From positions 558,001 to 622,000 of the forward strand of contig NZ_JBNILH010000001.1 of NCBI RefSeq assembly GCF_050107595.1: DNA of 64,000 nucleotides. Reading direction: 5' to 3'. The position numbers and the translations under genes are program-made. Below are positions 50,670-59,577 of this stretch, in pieces; position 1 is the stretch's first letter, and the number at the start of each line of letters is the position of its first letter. The notes below the pieces were generated by a model. It ran no database searches and was not told where the DNA came from. It saw nothing but the letters and a program-made list of their open reading frames with translations. Origin of the DNA: Bacillus_AB infantis_C (GTDB lineage Bacteria; Bacillota; Bacilli; Bacillales; Cytobacillaceae).

Positions 50670-51245
50670 ATGGATGAACGGAGGAAGGTCATACTGATTA
50701 CAGATGGCGATGAGTATGCAAGAAGGACTGCAGAGCATGTAGCGAAGGATATTGGCGGCAGATGCATCTCTATGTCCCACGGGAATCCATCTGTTTTGTC
50801 AGGCCCCGATATCGTAAAGATGATTAAGAAGGCCCCCCATGACCCAGTACTTGTCATGTTTGATGACTCCGGCTATGTCGGCGAGGGGCTTGGTGAAATA
50901 GCCCTTAAATATGTGGCAGGGCATGAAGATATTGAAGTGCTGGGTGTAATAGCAGTTGCCTCAAAAACAAGGCAGGCGGAATGGACGCATGTGGATGTAT
51001 GTGTCGACAGATACGGTGAGCTTACTCCGTATGGTGTTGATAAGCTCGGGGTTCCTGAAATGGAAATTGGAAAAATGAACGGGGATACAGTCTACTGTCT
51101 TGATGAATTGGATGTTCCCCTGATTGTCGGAATCGGCGATATCGGCAAGATGTCACGAAGAGATCATTATGAAATAGGCTCTCCTATCACCAAAAAGGCA
51201 GTGGAACTCATTCTGGAAAGGAGCGGATTTTATGGCGGAAACTAA
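50670..51245 (+). CDS. spoVAEA: stage V sporulation protein AE (SpoVAEa type)
   Basis: 191-residue cytoplasmic protein. Seen: ILITDGDEYARRTAEHVAKD, GGRCISMSHGNPSVLSG, LVMFDDSGYVGEGLGE, and GIGDIGKMSRRDHYEIGSPI, the SpoVAEa pattern. Its role in DPA movement is not defined. An AAAGGA site precedes the ATG. It overlaps spoVAF by 14 bases. In B. subtilis the operon has spoVAC, spoVAD and spoVAEb ahead of it; they are absent here. Confidence 0.9.
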   Translation: MDERRKVILITDGDEYARRTAEHVAKDIGGRCISMSHGNPSVLSGPDIVKMIKKAPHDPVLVMFDDSGYVGEGLGEIALKYVAGHEDIEVLGVIAVASKTRQAEWTHVDVCVDRYGELTPYGVDKLGVPEMEIGKMNGDTVYCLDELDVPLIVGIGDIGKMSRRDHYEIGSPITKKAVELILERSGFYGGN

Positions 51246-52716
51246 AAAGAAAAACAAGACCCCTATTTCAGAATCACCCGGCAGGAACGAAGACTTCATG
51301 AAGGAGCGCATTGGGCTTGGCGTCAGCTTTGATCTCGGTGTCAGGAAGCTGCAGATCCTGAAGAAAGAAATTCAGATATATTATGTAAATGGATTATGTG
51401 ATACGTCTTTTATCACCCAAATCCTAGAAGAGCTCGTAGAAATCAATGATCATGAGAAACTGTCTTCAAACGTTTTCAATATCGTGAAAAACCGTATTGT
51501 CAATCAGTCGGTGCAGCCGATTGAGACGATGGATGAGCTGGTCGACCAGGTACTGTCCGGTCTGATCGTCATACTGATCGAGGGGGAGACAACTGGGCTT
51601 GTTGTCGACGTCAGAAGCTACCCCGGCAGAACACCGGAGGAGCCTGATACAGAGAAAGTTGTGCGGGGCTCAAGGGATGGCTATGTAGAAAATATTATTG
51701 TTAATACCGCCTTGACCAGAAGGCGGATCAGGGATGAGCGCCTCCGCTTTGAAATCATGAGGATCGGGGAGCGCTCCAAAACCGATATAGCGATTGCTTA
51801 TATTAAGGACGTTGCCAGTACAGATTTGATTGAAGTGGTCAGGCAGGAAATTCAATCAATTGATATCGACGGACTGACTATGGCAGATAAAACGGTTGAA
51901 GAATTTCTTTTAAAGCAAGGCTATAATCCATACCCGCTCGTCCGTTATACAGAAAGGGCCGATGTAGGGGCGACCCATCTGCTGGAAGGGCATGTCCTGA
52001 TTTTCGTTGATACGTCGCCAAGTGTGATCATCACGCCGACAACCTTTTTCCACCATCTGCAGCATGCTGAGGAATACAGGCAGTCGCCGGCAGTCGGCAC
52101 ATTCATCCGCTGGATCCGCTTTATCGGAGTGCTCGCCTCACTATTCCTGCTGCCATTATGGTTTTTATTTACTCTGGAGCCGCAATTGCTGCCGGATGCC
52201 ATCAAGTTCATCGGCCCCAATGAAAAGACAAATATACCTATCGTCATACAAATCTTCCTGGCCGATATTGGAATCGAGTTCCTAAGGATTGCTGCCATCC
52301 ATACGCCTACACCTCTTTCAACGGCAATGGGATTAATAGCAGCCGTCCTGATCGGTCAGATTGCCATCGATGTTGGGCTGTTTGTGCCAGAGGTCATTCT
52401 CTATGTGGCTGTTGCATCCATCGGAACCTTTGCGACTCCAAGCTATGAACTGAGCATAGCCAATAAAATGGCCAGGCTCGCCATCCTGATTGCTGTAGCT
52501 CTCTTCCATACACCGGGTTTCATTATCAGCATAACAGTATTCATCCTCCTGCTGGCGAGCATCAAATCACTGAACACGCCATATTTATGGCCGCTGCTGC
52601 CTTTCAGCCCGAAAGCATTTTTGCAGATTCTGATCAGAAGGTCTGTCCCGGGCTCGAAAATCAGGCCAAGCATCGTCCATGCGAAAAACCGATTTAAACA
52701 GCCGGCTAAAAATTGA
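51232..52716 (+). CDS. spoVAF: stage V sporulation protein AF
   Basis: GerA A-subunit-like membrane protein, reported to help amplify germination as part of an ion-release complex. Seen in 494 residues: long soluble N-terminal region (IGLGVSFDLGVRKLQILKK, VVRGSRDGYVENIIVN), then about five transmembrane helices including FIRWIRFIGVLASLFLLPLW and ATPSYELSIANKMARL. AAAGGAG precedes ATG inside the end of spoVAE. Confidence 0.95.
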   Translation: MAETKKKNKTPISESPGRNEDFMKERIGLGVSFDLGVRKLQILKKEIQIYYVNGLCDTSFITQILEELVEINDHEKLSSNVFNIVKNRIVNQSVQPIETMDELVDQVLSGLIVILIEGETTGLVVDVRSYPGRTPEEPDTEKVVRGSRDGYVENIIVNTALTRRRIRDERLRFEIMRIGERSKTDIAIAYIKDVASTDLIEVVRQEIQSIDIDGLTMADKTVEEFLLKQGYNPYPLVRYTERADVGATHLLEGHVLIFVDTSPSVIITPTTFFHHLQHAEEYRQSPAVGTFIRWIRFIGVLASLFLLPLWFLFTLEPQLLPDAIKFIGPNEKTNIPIVIQIFLADIGIEFLRIAAIHTPTPLSTAMGLIAAVLIGQIAIDVGLFVPEVILYVAVASIGTFATPSYELSIANKMARLAILIAVALFHTPGFIISITVFILLLASIKSLNTPYLWPLLPFSPKAFLQILIRRSVPGSKIRPSIVHAKNRFKQPAKN

Positions 52717-52792
52717 ATATTATGCTAATACCAATTGCAGTTTTCCGGGAATTATGGTAAGTTTTTAACTAAATAAAGGACTAAAGAAGCTG

Positions 52793-52830
52793 AAATAGAC
52801 AGTTCAGAAACGGGAACTGTCTATTTTATA
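52793..52830 (+). terminator. intrinsic terminator of spoVA operon
   Basis: AATAGACAGTTC / GAACTGTCTATT with an eight-base loop and T-rich end. Confidence 0.85.
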
Positions 52831-52916
52831 TAGCCAGGAATATTCCGGGGCTGTGAAAAAGCGGCCGCGGCAGTCTATAATAAGAGTAACAGTATAGAGG
52901 GAATGAGGGAGTAAGC

Positions 52917-54236
52917 ATGTTTTTTCATGGGACAGCAAGAGTAAATGGACAATCTCATTTGGAAATCGGCGGAATGGATACCGTTGAATTGGCAAAGCAA
53001 TTCGGGACACCGGTTTATGTATACGATGTGGCACTGATTCGTGAAAGGGCAAGGGGCTTCAGGCAGACATTCGAAGAGCTCGGGGTAAAATCCCAGGTTG
53101 CTTATGCGAGCAAAGCATTTTCTTCCATTGCCATGATTCAGCTGGCTGAAGAAGAAGGACTGTCGCTTGATGTGGTTTCAGGCGGAGAGCTTTATACAGC
53201 ATTGGCAGCAGAGTTCCCTGTGGAAAGAATTCATTTTCATGGCAATAACAAAAGCAGGGAAGAGTTGGAGATGGCGCTTCACTATGGAGTCGGCTGCATC
53301 GTTGTAGACAATTTCGATGAGCTGGAGCTGCTTAAATCAGTCTGCAAAAGCAAAAACACGAAAACAAAGATTCTGCTGCGTGTGACACCGGGAATCGAGG
53401 CGCACACCCACGATTATATCCTGACAGGGCAGGAGGATTCCAAATTCGGCTTTGATCTGCAAAATGGACAGGCCGAAGCAGCGCTCAAGCAGGCAATATC
53501 ATCCCCATGGCTCGAAACACTGGGCATACACTGCCATATCGGCTCGCAAATCTTTGAAACGACCGGCTTTATTCTTGCGGCCGAGAAAATATTTGAAAAA
53601 CTGTCAATCTGGAAAAAAGAGCTTGCCTATGAACCGGCTGTGCTGAATCTGGGCGGGGGCTTTGGCATCCGCTATACTGATGAAGACGCGCCGATTGCGG
53701 CTTCAAAATATGTTGAAGAAATCATCAGCGAAGTGAAGAAGCTGGCCGGCAGCTTCAAGATGGAAATGCCTGAAATCTGGATTGAGCCAGGCCGTTCGCT
53801 TGTCGGCGATGCAGGGACAACTCTGTATAAGACAGGCTCAAGGAAGGATGTCCCAAATGTCCGCCATTACCTGGCGGTGGACGGAGGCATGAGCGATAAC
53901 ATCCGTCCAGCCCTTTATCAGGCAAAATATGAAGCTGTGCTTGCCAATCGGCCGCTGGAGAAAGCGGAAGAAACGGTCTCCATTGCCGGCAAATGCTGTG
54001 AGTCAGGCGATATGCTGATATGGGATCTGCCTTTGCCGAAAGCTGAGCGGGAGGATCTTCTGGCTGTATTTTGCACAGGAGCCTACGGATACTCCATGGC
54101 CAACAACTATAACCGCATCCCGCGGCCGCCGGTTGTATTCGTAGAAAATGGAGAGGCGCGCCTTGTCGTCAAACGGGAAAGCTTCGAAGACTTAATCCGG
54201 CTTGACCTGCCTCTTCAGGAAAAAATCAAGAACTAA
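52917..54236 (+). CDS. lysA: diaminopimelate decarboxylase
   Basis: PLP enzyme that converts meso-diaminopimelate to lysine, the last step of lysine synthesis. Seen in 439 residues: PLP lysine K66 in VAYASKAFSS, HGNNKSREELEMAL, GIHCHIGSQIFE, LNLGGGFGIRY, IEPGRSLVGDAG, and C-terminal CESGDMLIWD with catalytic Cys. GAGGGAG precedes ATG. No L-box lysine riboswitch is recognisable in the 200 bases upstream. Confidence 0.96.
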   Translation: MFFHGTARVNGQSHLEIGGMDTVELAKQFGTPVYVYDVALIRERARGFRQTFEELGVKSQVAYASKAFSSIAMIQLAEEEGLSLDVVSGGELYTALAAEFPVERIHFHGNNKSREELEMALHYGVGCIVVDNFDELELLKSVCKSKNTKTKILLRVTPGIEAHTHDYILTGQEDSKFGFDLQNGQAEAALKQAISSPWLETLGIHCHIGSQIFETTGFILAAEKIFEKLSIWKKELAYEPAVLNLGGGFGIRYTDEDAPIAASKYVEEIISEVKKLAGSFKMEMPEIWIEPGRSLVGDAGTTLYKTGSRKDVPNVRHYLAVDGGMSDNIRPALYQAKYEAVLANRPLEKAEETVSIAGKCCESGDMLIWDLPLPKAEREDLLAVFCTGAYGYSMANNYNRIPRPPVVFVENGEARLVVKRESFEDLIRLDLPLQEKIKN

Positions 54237-54240
54237 GAAA

Positions 54241-54267
54241 AAAAAGCAGCCGAATGGCTGCTTTTTT
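54241..54267. terminator. terminator of lysA, bidirectional with ypuA
   Basis: AAAAGCAGCC / GGCTGCTTTT around GAAT, with A-run and T-run flanks. Confidence 0.93.
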
Positions 54268-54296
54268 GAGGCTGTGCTTTTAGCACCTCCATTTTT

Positions 54297-55169
54297 CTAT
54301 GAGAAGAAAGCTTTAATAGCGTCAATGGCACTTGAGAAAAAGCGTTTCAGGCTGTCAAGGAAGCCTTGGCCTTCTTCACTTTCAAGATACTTGGTAATCT
54401 TGTCCTTTGCTTTATCAAGCTGATCCCCGACCTGATTCCAGTCAATGTTCAAGTCTTTCAGTTTGTTGAACAGGTCAATCAGGCTTTGCATTTCTTTATC
54501 TGTCAGGGTGATGCCAAGGTCCTTTGCCGCATTTTCGATGATGCTTTGGAGCTCTTCATCACTGGCAGGTTTATTTTTGCTGATTTCTTCTTTGATTTTT
54601 GCTATCAGTGCCGCAGCATTTTCATTCCCGACCGAATCGCCAAGCTTGGCCGTTTCGACCATCTCTTCATTGGCTGCCTGTTTGACTTCCTCAGGTATTG
54701 TCTCATCTGCTGAGATTTCATATGCCTTTATAATACCGGTAAGGGCAGCGGTCCCGGAAACAGGCGAAGGCGCGGTAATATAGATTTCAGCATCTTTTAC
54801 ACCGGCTGTGATCAAAGCATTGATATACATTTCGTCTGTTACCCAGTTGATATTCTTCGTCTCTACTTCAAGTCCTGAGCCGGCTTTGGCGATTGTTACC
54901 GCTGAAGAAGAAATGGCTCTTGTGCCAATGAGCGCCTTGCTGATATAGCTGCCCAGATATTGATGTTCCTCTTCATTTGACACAGTGATGGTCATCGCAT
55001 CCTTTGGCGCTTCCATTTCGGCAAGCAGGGCATTTTTCTGTTCTTCAGAAAGGTTTTCGCCAAGGGTGACGATCATATCTCCTTCGGCCATGTCTGCTGA
55101 AGCTCCCGCTGGCAGAACCAGCATCAGAGCAAGGGCAAGCAGCATTATATGTTTGCATTTTTTAAGCAT
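54297..55169 (-). CDS. ypuA: DUF1002 secreted protein YpuA
   Basis: 290-residue secreted protein of unknown function. Seen: signal peptide (MLLALALMLVLPAGASA), DMIVTLGENLSEEQKNALLAE, TVSNEEEHQYLGSYI, DAEIYITAPSPVSGTAALTG as in the DUF1002 family, and a helical C-terminal half (LIDLFNKLKDLNIDWNQVG). AGGAGG lies six bases before ATG. The position near lysA matches B. subtilis ypuA. Confidence 0.92.
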   Translation of the reverse strand: MLKKCKHIMLLALALMLVLPAGASADMAEGDMIVTLGENLSEEQKNALLAEMEAPKDAMTITVSNEEEHQYLGSYISKALIGTRAISSSAVTIAKAGSGLEVETKNINWVTDEMYINALITAGVKDAEIYITAPSPVSGTAALTGIIKAYEISADETIPEEVKQAANEEMVETAKLGDSVGNENAAALIAKIKEEISKNKPASDEELQSIIENAAKDLGITLTDKEMQSLIDLFNKLKDLNIDWNQVGDQLDKAKDKITKYLESEEGQGFLDSLKRFFSSAIDAIKAFFS

Positions 55170-55358
55170 AATGTTCCTCCTAATCTTGTATACGCAGGCT
55201 GGACCCTATATTAATAGACGTACATAATGATATAAAAGTTTCGGGAAAAATTCATCCCCCCGCATCCAATAGTCCCTATTTTCCCGGCGGGATAGATAAA
55301 AAAACGCATTTAGTGTAGAATAAAAAAGGAGTTTGGCGATTGGAGGCAAGTGAAGACA

Positions 55359-55454
55359 ATGAAGAAAAATAACTGGCTGCTTTTCTCTTTTTTCCTGGCC
55401 ATCGGGCTGATTTGGGGATTCATCTACTGGCTGGTCATTGTGCCTGGATCCTGA
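55359..55454 (+). CDS. 31-residue single-pass membrane peptide
   Basis: Short frame MKKNNWLLFSFFLAIGLIWG... ending VIVPGS: positively charged head and one transmembrane helix. GGAGG lies 12 bases upstream of ATG, or 3 bases before an in-frame GTG at 55350, so the start is uncertain. I do not recognise it. An A-rich promoter-like stretch precedes it. Confidence 0.5.
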   Translation: MKKNNWLLFSFFLAIGLIWGFIYWLVIVPGS

Positions 55455-55625
55455 TTCGATTTATATGATTGCTGCCTGGCTTAAATTTTTGTATCATAGT
55501 ATTGATTAGTGGAACCTGCAACAAAAATGCTTTCTTACATATCATATACTAGCCGCCATATAGTTTAGACAATGGCTTATTTGGAAAAGATAGTTTGGAA
55601 ATGTTTTATTTAATGAGGGATAATT

Positions 55626-55973
55626 ATGCTAATTCGATATAAAAAGACATTCGAAAAGATTGCCATGGGCTTATTATCGTTTATGCCAAATGAAAAGGAT
55701 CTGAAAAGGCTGCAGCAGACGATGAAGCAGTATGAGTCGGATGACGACTGGCAGCTGTTCCTATGGAAGCAGGATGATATAACAGGGCTGATCGGGGTTT
55801 CTTTCATGGACGGCCCTGCAATGGAAATACAGCATATTTCCGTAAGTCCTTCACATCGCCAGCAGGGCATCGGTAAAGCAATGGTCAAGGCTTTGAGGGA
55901 TCTGTATCCTGACAGGAAGCTCGTCAGCAATGAAAATACAGAACCGTTTGTAGACAAGTGCACGGATGAATAA
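55626..55973 (+). CDS. ribT: RibT, GNAT-family riboflavin-locus protein
   Basis: Acetyltransferase-like protein that in B. subtilis is the last gene of the ribDEAHT riboflavin operon; its reaction is unsettled. Seen in 115 residues: MLIRYKKTFEKIAMGLLSFMP and KQYESDDDWQLFLWK, nearly identical in pattern to B. subtilis RibT, and the acetyl-CoA loop SPSHRQQGIGKAMV. No rib gene and no FMN riboswitch precede it here. Confidence 0.92.
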   Translation: MLIRYKKTFEKIAMGLLSFMPNEKDLKRLQQTMKQYESDDDWQLFLWKQDDITGLIGVSFMDGPAMEIQHISVSPSHRQQGIGKAMVKALRDLYPDRKLVSNENTEPFVDKCTDE

Positions 55974-55974
55974 C

Positions 55975-56010
55975 AAAAGGCAGAGAACCTGGGTTCTCTG
56001 CCTTTTATTA
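55975..56010. terminator. bidirectional terminator between ribT and ypuF
   Basis: AAAAGGCAGAGAAC / GTTCTCTGCCTTTT around a four-base loop, flanked by A and T runs. Confidence 0.93.
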
Positions 56011-56538
56011 TTCGGTATCATAGCGTTCCTTCTGTGCGTCAAATGCAGCTTGCCGCTCCAGGATGACATCCGTCCGGTCTCTCATCGAATGCCGGTGAAT
56101 GAGCATCAGGTCGGAAAGATCGCTTGGGCTTCCCCAGACAAGGCCAAGGGATTCTGCCTTACTGATGCATAGACGGGCAAGCTCCGGATCAGCCAGGGGA
56201 ATGAAAGGGCTTGAGTAAGGTTCCCCTTTGGCAATGCCCTCCAATCTGCAGCTGATCTGCAGTGTGAATTCCCGTCCGCTGATCCCAAGCTCCTTTAGCT
56301 GCAGGGGGACCTTGTCCAAAATAGACCGGGATTTCCGCAGTGTCCGTTCTGCGCCCTTAAAGTTGCCCCGGCGGTGATGATACGCGGAAACAGCGAACAA
56401 AATGAGGCCTACCCAGACAGAGTCCTTATTCCGCGGGTCTGCTTCTTTCCAGTATTCTTCAAGTACTTCATGGCATTCGAAATAATCGCGGTCTGCATGG
56501 AAATGGACAAGATATTTTATATATTCTTCAGGATACAT
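56008..56538 (-). CDS. ypuF: DUF309 domain protein YpuF
   Basis: 176-residue all-helical protein of unknown function. Seen: YLVHFHADRDYFECHEVLEEYWKE (the FNxxxYFExHExLE-like DUF309 signature), GLILFAVSAYHHRRGNFKGAER, and a C-terminal extension. The position upstream of scpA matches B. subtilis ypuF. GGGAGG precedes ATG. Confidence 0.92.
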   Translation of the reverse strand: MYPEEYIKYLVHFHADRDYFECHEVLEEYWKEADPRNKDSVWVGLILFAVSAYHHRRGNFKGAERTLRKSRSILDKVPLQLKELGISGREFTLQISCRLEGIAKGEPYSSPFIPLADPELARLCISKAESLGLVWGSPSDLSDLMLIHRHSMRDRTDVILERQAAFDAQKERYDTE

Positions 56539-56625
56539 GTTGACCTCCCCTTTGCCCTGGCGACTGACATTTTGCTCCTATTTTATCATATTCCGGCTTG
56601 AAACGGTGCGGAGGACAAAAGAATC

Positions 56626-56652
56626 AAGAAGAAAGCCCGGCTTATGCCGGGC
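56626..56652 (-). terminator. intrinsic terminator of the YjcZ-type gene
   Basis: GCCCGGC / GCCGGGC around TTAT, with TTTCTTCTT on the minus strand. Confidence 0.85.
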
Positions 56653-56667
56653 CTTCAGTCTATAGTC

Positions 56668-56769
56668 TTAGAAGCACCAGGATGCTCCCACAATGATCAG
56701 CAGAATGAACAATACCACTATTAGGGCGAAGCCGCCTCCGTAACCGTAACCTGCACCTGCTTCTGACAT
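56668..56769 (-). CDS. YjcZ/SscA family small sporulation protein
   Basis: 33-residue peptide: MSEAGAGYGYGGGFALIVVL followed by FILLIIVGASWCF, a Gly/Tyr-rich head and one transmembrane helix ending in Cys. This is the YjcZ-type pattern found in sporulating Bacilli and associated with spore assembly (family knowledge). A perfect AGGAGGT lies nine bases before ATG and a terminator follows. It is too short for standard calling. Confidence 0.87.
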   Translation of the reverse strand: MSEAGAGYGYGGGFALIVVLFILLIIVGASWCF

Positions 56770-57032
56770 ATAACCGATACCTCCTATATAGTCTGCGTTT
56801 TTTCTTTACAAATGCATCTTATGCAGGAATGGGCCATAATGTATGGGCGCCTGAAAAAAAGCCCGAATGGAAGGGATTTAGGTCCCCGGCTTTCTGGAAG
56901 TTTGTCTGTATTTTTCTATTGGATAACAGAATGGAATCCTCTATACTAGTAATAGTCATTTACAGCCGGGAACCTGCCTGTGTTTGGCGCAGCATCAGGC
57001 AAAAATTCAAAATTAGAAATTATGGTGGAAAT

Positions 57033-57785
57033 ATGCAGTATAATGTGAAGATTGACGCGTTTGAAGGGCCTCTTGACCTGCTTCTTCATTTAATCAATCG
57101 CCTTGAAATAGATATATACGATATACCAGTAGCAGAGATTACTGAACAGTATCTTATTTATATACATACAATGAAAGAGCTCGAGCTTGACGTTGCGAGT
57201 GAATTTCTTGTCATGGCGGCTACCCTGCTTGCCATTAAGAGCAAAATGCTTCTTCCAAAGCATGAGGAAGAGCAGCTGGATGATGGGTTTGATATGGAGG
57301 ACGGGGAAGAAGATCCCCGTGACGAGCTTGTTGAAAGACTTGTAGAGTATAAGAAGTATAAAGAAGCTGCAGCAGAGCTCAAAACGAAGGAGCAGGAGCG
57401 CGGACTGATGTTTACAAAACCGCCAAGCGATTTATCGGATTATGCAAAAGACGTGCAGCCTGAAAAGGCAGATCTGAATGTGTCGCTGTATGACGTGCTG
57501 GGCGCATTCCAGAAGCTGATGCGGAGAAAAAAGCTCCAAAAGCCGGTTACCGCAAAGGTGGCAAGGCAGGAAATACCCATTGAGAAAAGGATGGATGAAA
57601 TCCTTGTACAGCTTCAGCGGGCAAAGGTGAAGACTAGCTTTTACGATTTGTTTCCTTCCGACGAAAAAGAACATCTTGTCGTCAGTTTCCTCGCTGTGCT
57701 GGAACTGATGAAGAGAAAACAAATCGAGCTGAATCAGGAACATAATTTTGCAGAGATTTTTGTATCTGCAAGGGAGGATCAATAA
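57033..57785 (+). CDS. scpA: segregation and condensation protein A
   Basis: Kleisin subunit of the SMC-ScpAB condensin that compacts and segregates the chromosome. Seen in 250 residues: YNVKIDAFEGPLDLLLHLI N-terminal SMC-neck-binding domain, an acidic middle (EEEQLDDGFDMEDGEEDPRD), and the C-terminal winged-helix (EHLVVSFLAVLELMKRKQI). The ATG at 57033 fits family starts; a longer in-frame run from 56829 is not conserved. It precedes scpB by three bases. Confidence 0.95.
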   Translation: MQYNVKIDAFEGPLDLLLHLINRLEIDIYDIPVAEITEQYLIYIHTMKELELDVASEFLVMAATLLAIKSKMLLPKHEEEQLDDGFDMEDGEEDPRDELVERLVEYKKYKEAAAELKTKEQERGLMFTKPPSDLSDYAKDVQPEKADLNVSLYDVLGAFQKLMRRKKLQKPVTAKVARQEIPIEKRMDEILVQLQRAKVKTSFYDLFPSDEKEHLVVSFLAVLELMKRKQIELNQEHNFAEIFVSAREDQ

Positions 57786-57788
57786 GTT

Positions 57789-58376
57789 TTGGAAATCGTA
57801 AATTGGAAAGGGATAACAGAGAGCCTGCTTTTTGCAGCCGGAGATGAAGGGTTATCCCTGAAGCAGATCGCCGAGGTGCTGGAGATGGATGAAAGCCAGG
57901 CGGAAACCATTTTGCAGGAGCTTATCCAGTCCTGCGAGGATGATCATACGAGGGGCATAACAGTGGCCCAGTTTGCCGGCACATACCAGCTGGTCACGAA
58001 GAAGGAGAACTCAGACTATCTTAAGAAATTGGTGGAGACCCCAGGGACAGGCTCCCTGTCACAGGCGGCATTGGAGACCCTTGCCATCATCGCCTATAAA
58101 CAGCCGATCACAAGGGTGGAAATAGAAGAAATCAGGGGAGTGAAAACAGAGAGGCCGCTCCATACGCTGGCTGCTAAGGCCTTGATAAAAGAAGCCGGAA
58201 GGGCAGAGGGGGCAGGCAGGGCCTATTTATATGCAACCACAAAGGAATTTCTTGATTACTTCGGTTTGAAGAGTATAGACGAGCTTCCTCCATTGACAGA
58301 AAATGACGGGGATGAATATACCCGGGATGAGGCAGATTTATTTTTCGAGAAGTTTCAGGAAACCTTAGATAATTGA
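57789..58376 (+). CDS. scpB: segregation and condensation protein B
   Basis: Winged-helix partner of ScpA; a dimer bridges the kleisin. Seen in 195 residues: ESLLFAAGDEGLSLKQIAEVL, the LSQAALETLAIIAYKQPITRVEIE signature, and RPLHTLAAKALIKEAGRAEGAGR. The start is TTG at 57789 after GGGAGG. An acidic tail ends the protein. Confidence 0.95.
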   Translation: MEIVNWKGITESLLFAAGDEGLSLKQIAEVLEMDESQAETILQELIQSCEDDHTRGITVAQFAGTYQLVTKKENSDYLKKLVETPGTGSLSQAALETLAIIAYKQPITRVEIEEIRGVKTERPLHTLAAKALIKEAGRAEGAGRAYLYATTKEFLDYFGLKSIDELPPLTENDGDEYTRDEADLFFEKFQETLDN

Positions 58377-58552
58377 TTTTTCTGACACATTCGGGCGACC
58401 CTTATGATAAAATATAGCTAGATTGTCCGAAGCTCACTTTTAGCACCCTGCTTTAAATCATTTAGCTGTGCCTGCTCCCGCAGCAGGGCATAAGCCGGGG
58501 AGTGTCTGGATTGTTTATAAAGCATTGCAGAGGGTATGAATTGGAGAAAGAA

Positions 58553-58933
58553 ATGCCGAACACTTCTGAGGATTTCTTTAACAGGAGCGAAGTGGTGTAT
58601 ATGGAGGAAGGGCAGGAGAAGGCCCTCCATGTACTATATGTACGATATTTTGAAGAATCCATGGAAAGCTTCACACCATTTGGCTCGGACCCTGTGTTCA
58701 AGGCAGGCGGCAGGGAAGTGGCTTTCAGGGATTTAGTGGCGCTTGCATGTCTGCTGAAAAAAACGGGATTCCGGGACAGAAAAAGAGTATACATAAATAA
58801 CAAGGCTGAATTTGAGTCCTATTTTGACAAACTGGATTTCGGCAGATTAAGGGAGGTTTTCCATGGCGTAGAAGAGGAGAATGGTTTTCAGATCGCTTCG
58901 CCTCTTGATTTCTTCAATCATCAGCAAGCTTAA
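58553..58933 (+). CDS. hypothetical protein between scpB and ypuI
   Basis: 126 residues, no family recognised. Seen: an aromatic/acidic core (VLYVRYFEESMESFTPFGSD), VAFRDLVALACLLKKTGF and a C-terminal FDKLDFGRLREVFHG. No signal peptide or transmembrane segment. ATG 58553 follows TTGGAG; a TTG at 58541 and a GTG at 58502 are alternatives. B. subtilis has ypuI directly after scpB as I recall, so this gene is an insertion relative to it. Confidence 0.72.
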   Translation: MPNTSEDFFNRSEVVYMEEGQEKALHVLYVRYFEESMESFTPFGSDPVFKAGGREVAFRDLVALACLLKKTGFRDRKRVYINNKAEFESYFDKLDFGRLREVFHGVEEENGFQIASPLDFFNHQQA

Positions 58934-59083
58934 TGAAGCAGCCTGATGAAGCCTGGCCTGGATTCAAAATAAGGAAGTCCTGTACATTGAGAGGCTGCCT
59001 GGAGCTGTCTGGAATGGCATGCAAGGCAAGCCGCGAAGCAAGAAAAAGCATGGCATCAGCCTGCAATCTGAAGGGGTGTAACA

Positions 59084-59572
59084 ATGGCGAACACAATCGT
59101 TAAATCGCAGACAGAAGAAGTGAAAAAATTCCTGGGAAATACTGTTTCAGAATTGGAAGCATATCTAAATGAAACAACACTTTCGGGCCTCTTAAAGGAA
59201 AAGGATGGGGACCGGAATTATTATAAAATGGTTTTGGGGAATCTGAGAAAACTGCTTGTTTTCTGTGAGGAAGGACTTGATGCCTGCAGTGTACTGCTGA
59301 AAAATGAACCATTCCCGAAGCCTGCCGCAGAAAAGACGCTTTACCGCATCTACCATCAGTGCATTGACGAATTTTTCTCTCCGAAAAATGATGCATGGTT
59401 CGAAAACAGCCGCTCTGCTTATACCGGGAAAAACTCCATTAAGTTTCAGGGAGAGGTCCCTGAAAGCATGAAGGGGATCTTTGACAGCCTGGAGAGTGAG
59501 TTCCAAAGAATCCGGGAAGAGCTTGAATACTATGAAACAGATTACCGGACGAAAATGATCCAATCCAAATAA
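59084..59572 (+). CDS. ypuI: DUF3907 family protein YpuI
   Basis: 162-residue helical cytoplasmic protein of unknown function. Seen: KKFLGNTVSELEAYLNETTL, NYYKMVLGNLRKLLVFCEEG, RIYHQCIDEFFSPKNDAWFE and a glutamate-rich C-terminal helix. An AGGGGTG site precedes ATG. Location after scpAB and before the dacB region matches B. subtilis ypuI. Confidence 0.88.
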   Translation: MANTIVKSQTEEVKKFLGNTVSELEAYLNETTLSGLLKEKDGDRNYYKMVLGNLRKLLVFCEEGLDACSVLLKNEPFPKPAAEKTLYRIYHQCIDEFFSPKNDAWFENSRSAYTGKNSIKFQGEVPESMKGIFDSLESEFQRIREELEYYETDYRTKMIQSK

Positions 59573-59577
59573 AACAA

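Noticed and set aside
52717..52916. Lysine riboswitch upstream of lysA
   Set aside because: Only the spoVA terminator and a short leader are visible; no L-box core could be read.
55170..55620. FMN riboswitch or rib genes upstream of ribT
   Set aside because: Looked for the RFN-type conserved blocks and for ribDEAH frames; none present.
56829..57032. 68-residue N-terminal extension of ScpA
   Set aside because: Not part of the family; MQYNVKIDAFEGPLD is the normal start, and a ribosome site lies before 57033.
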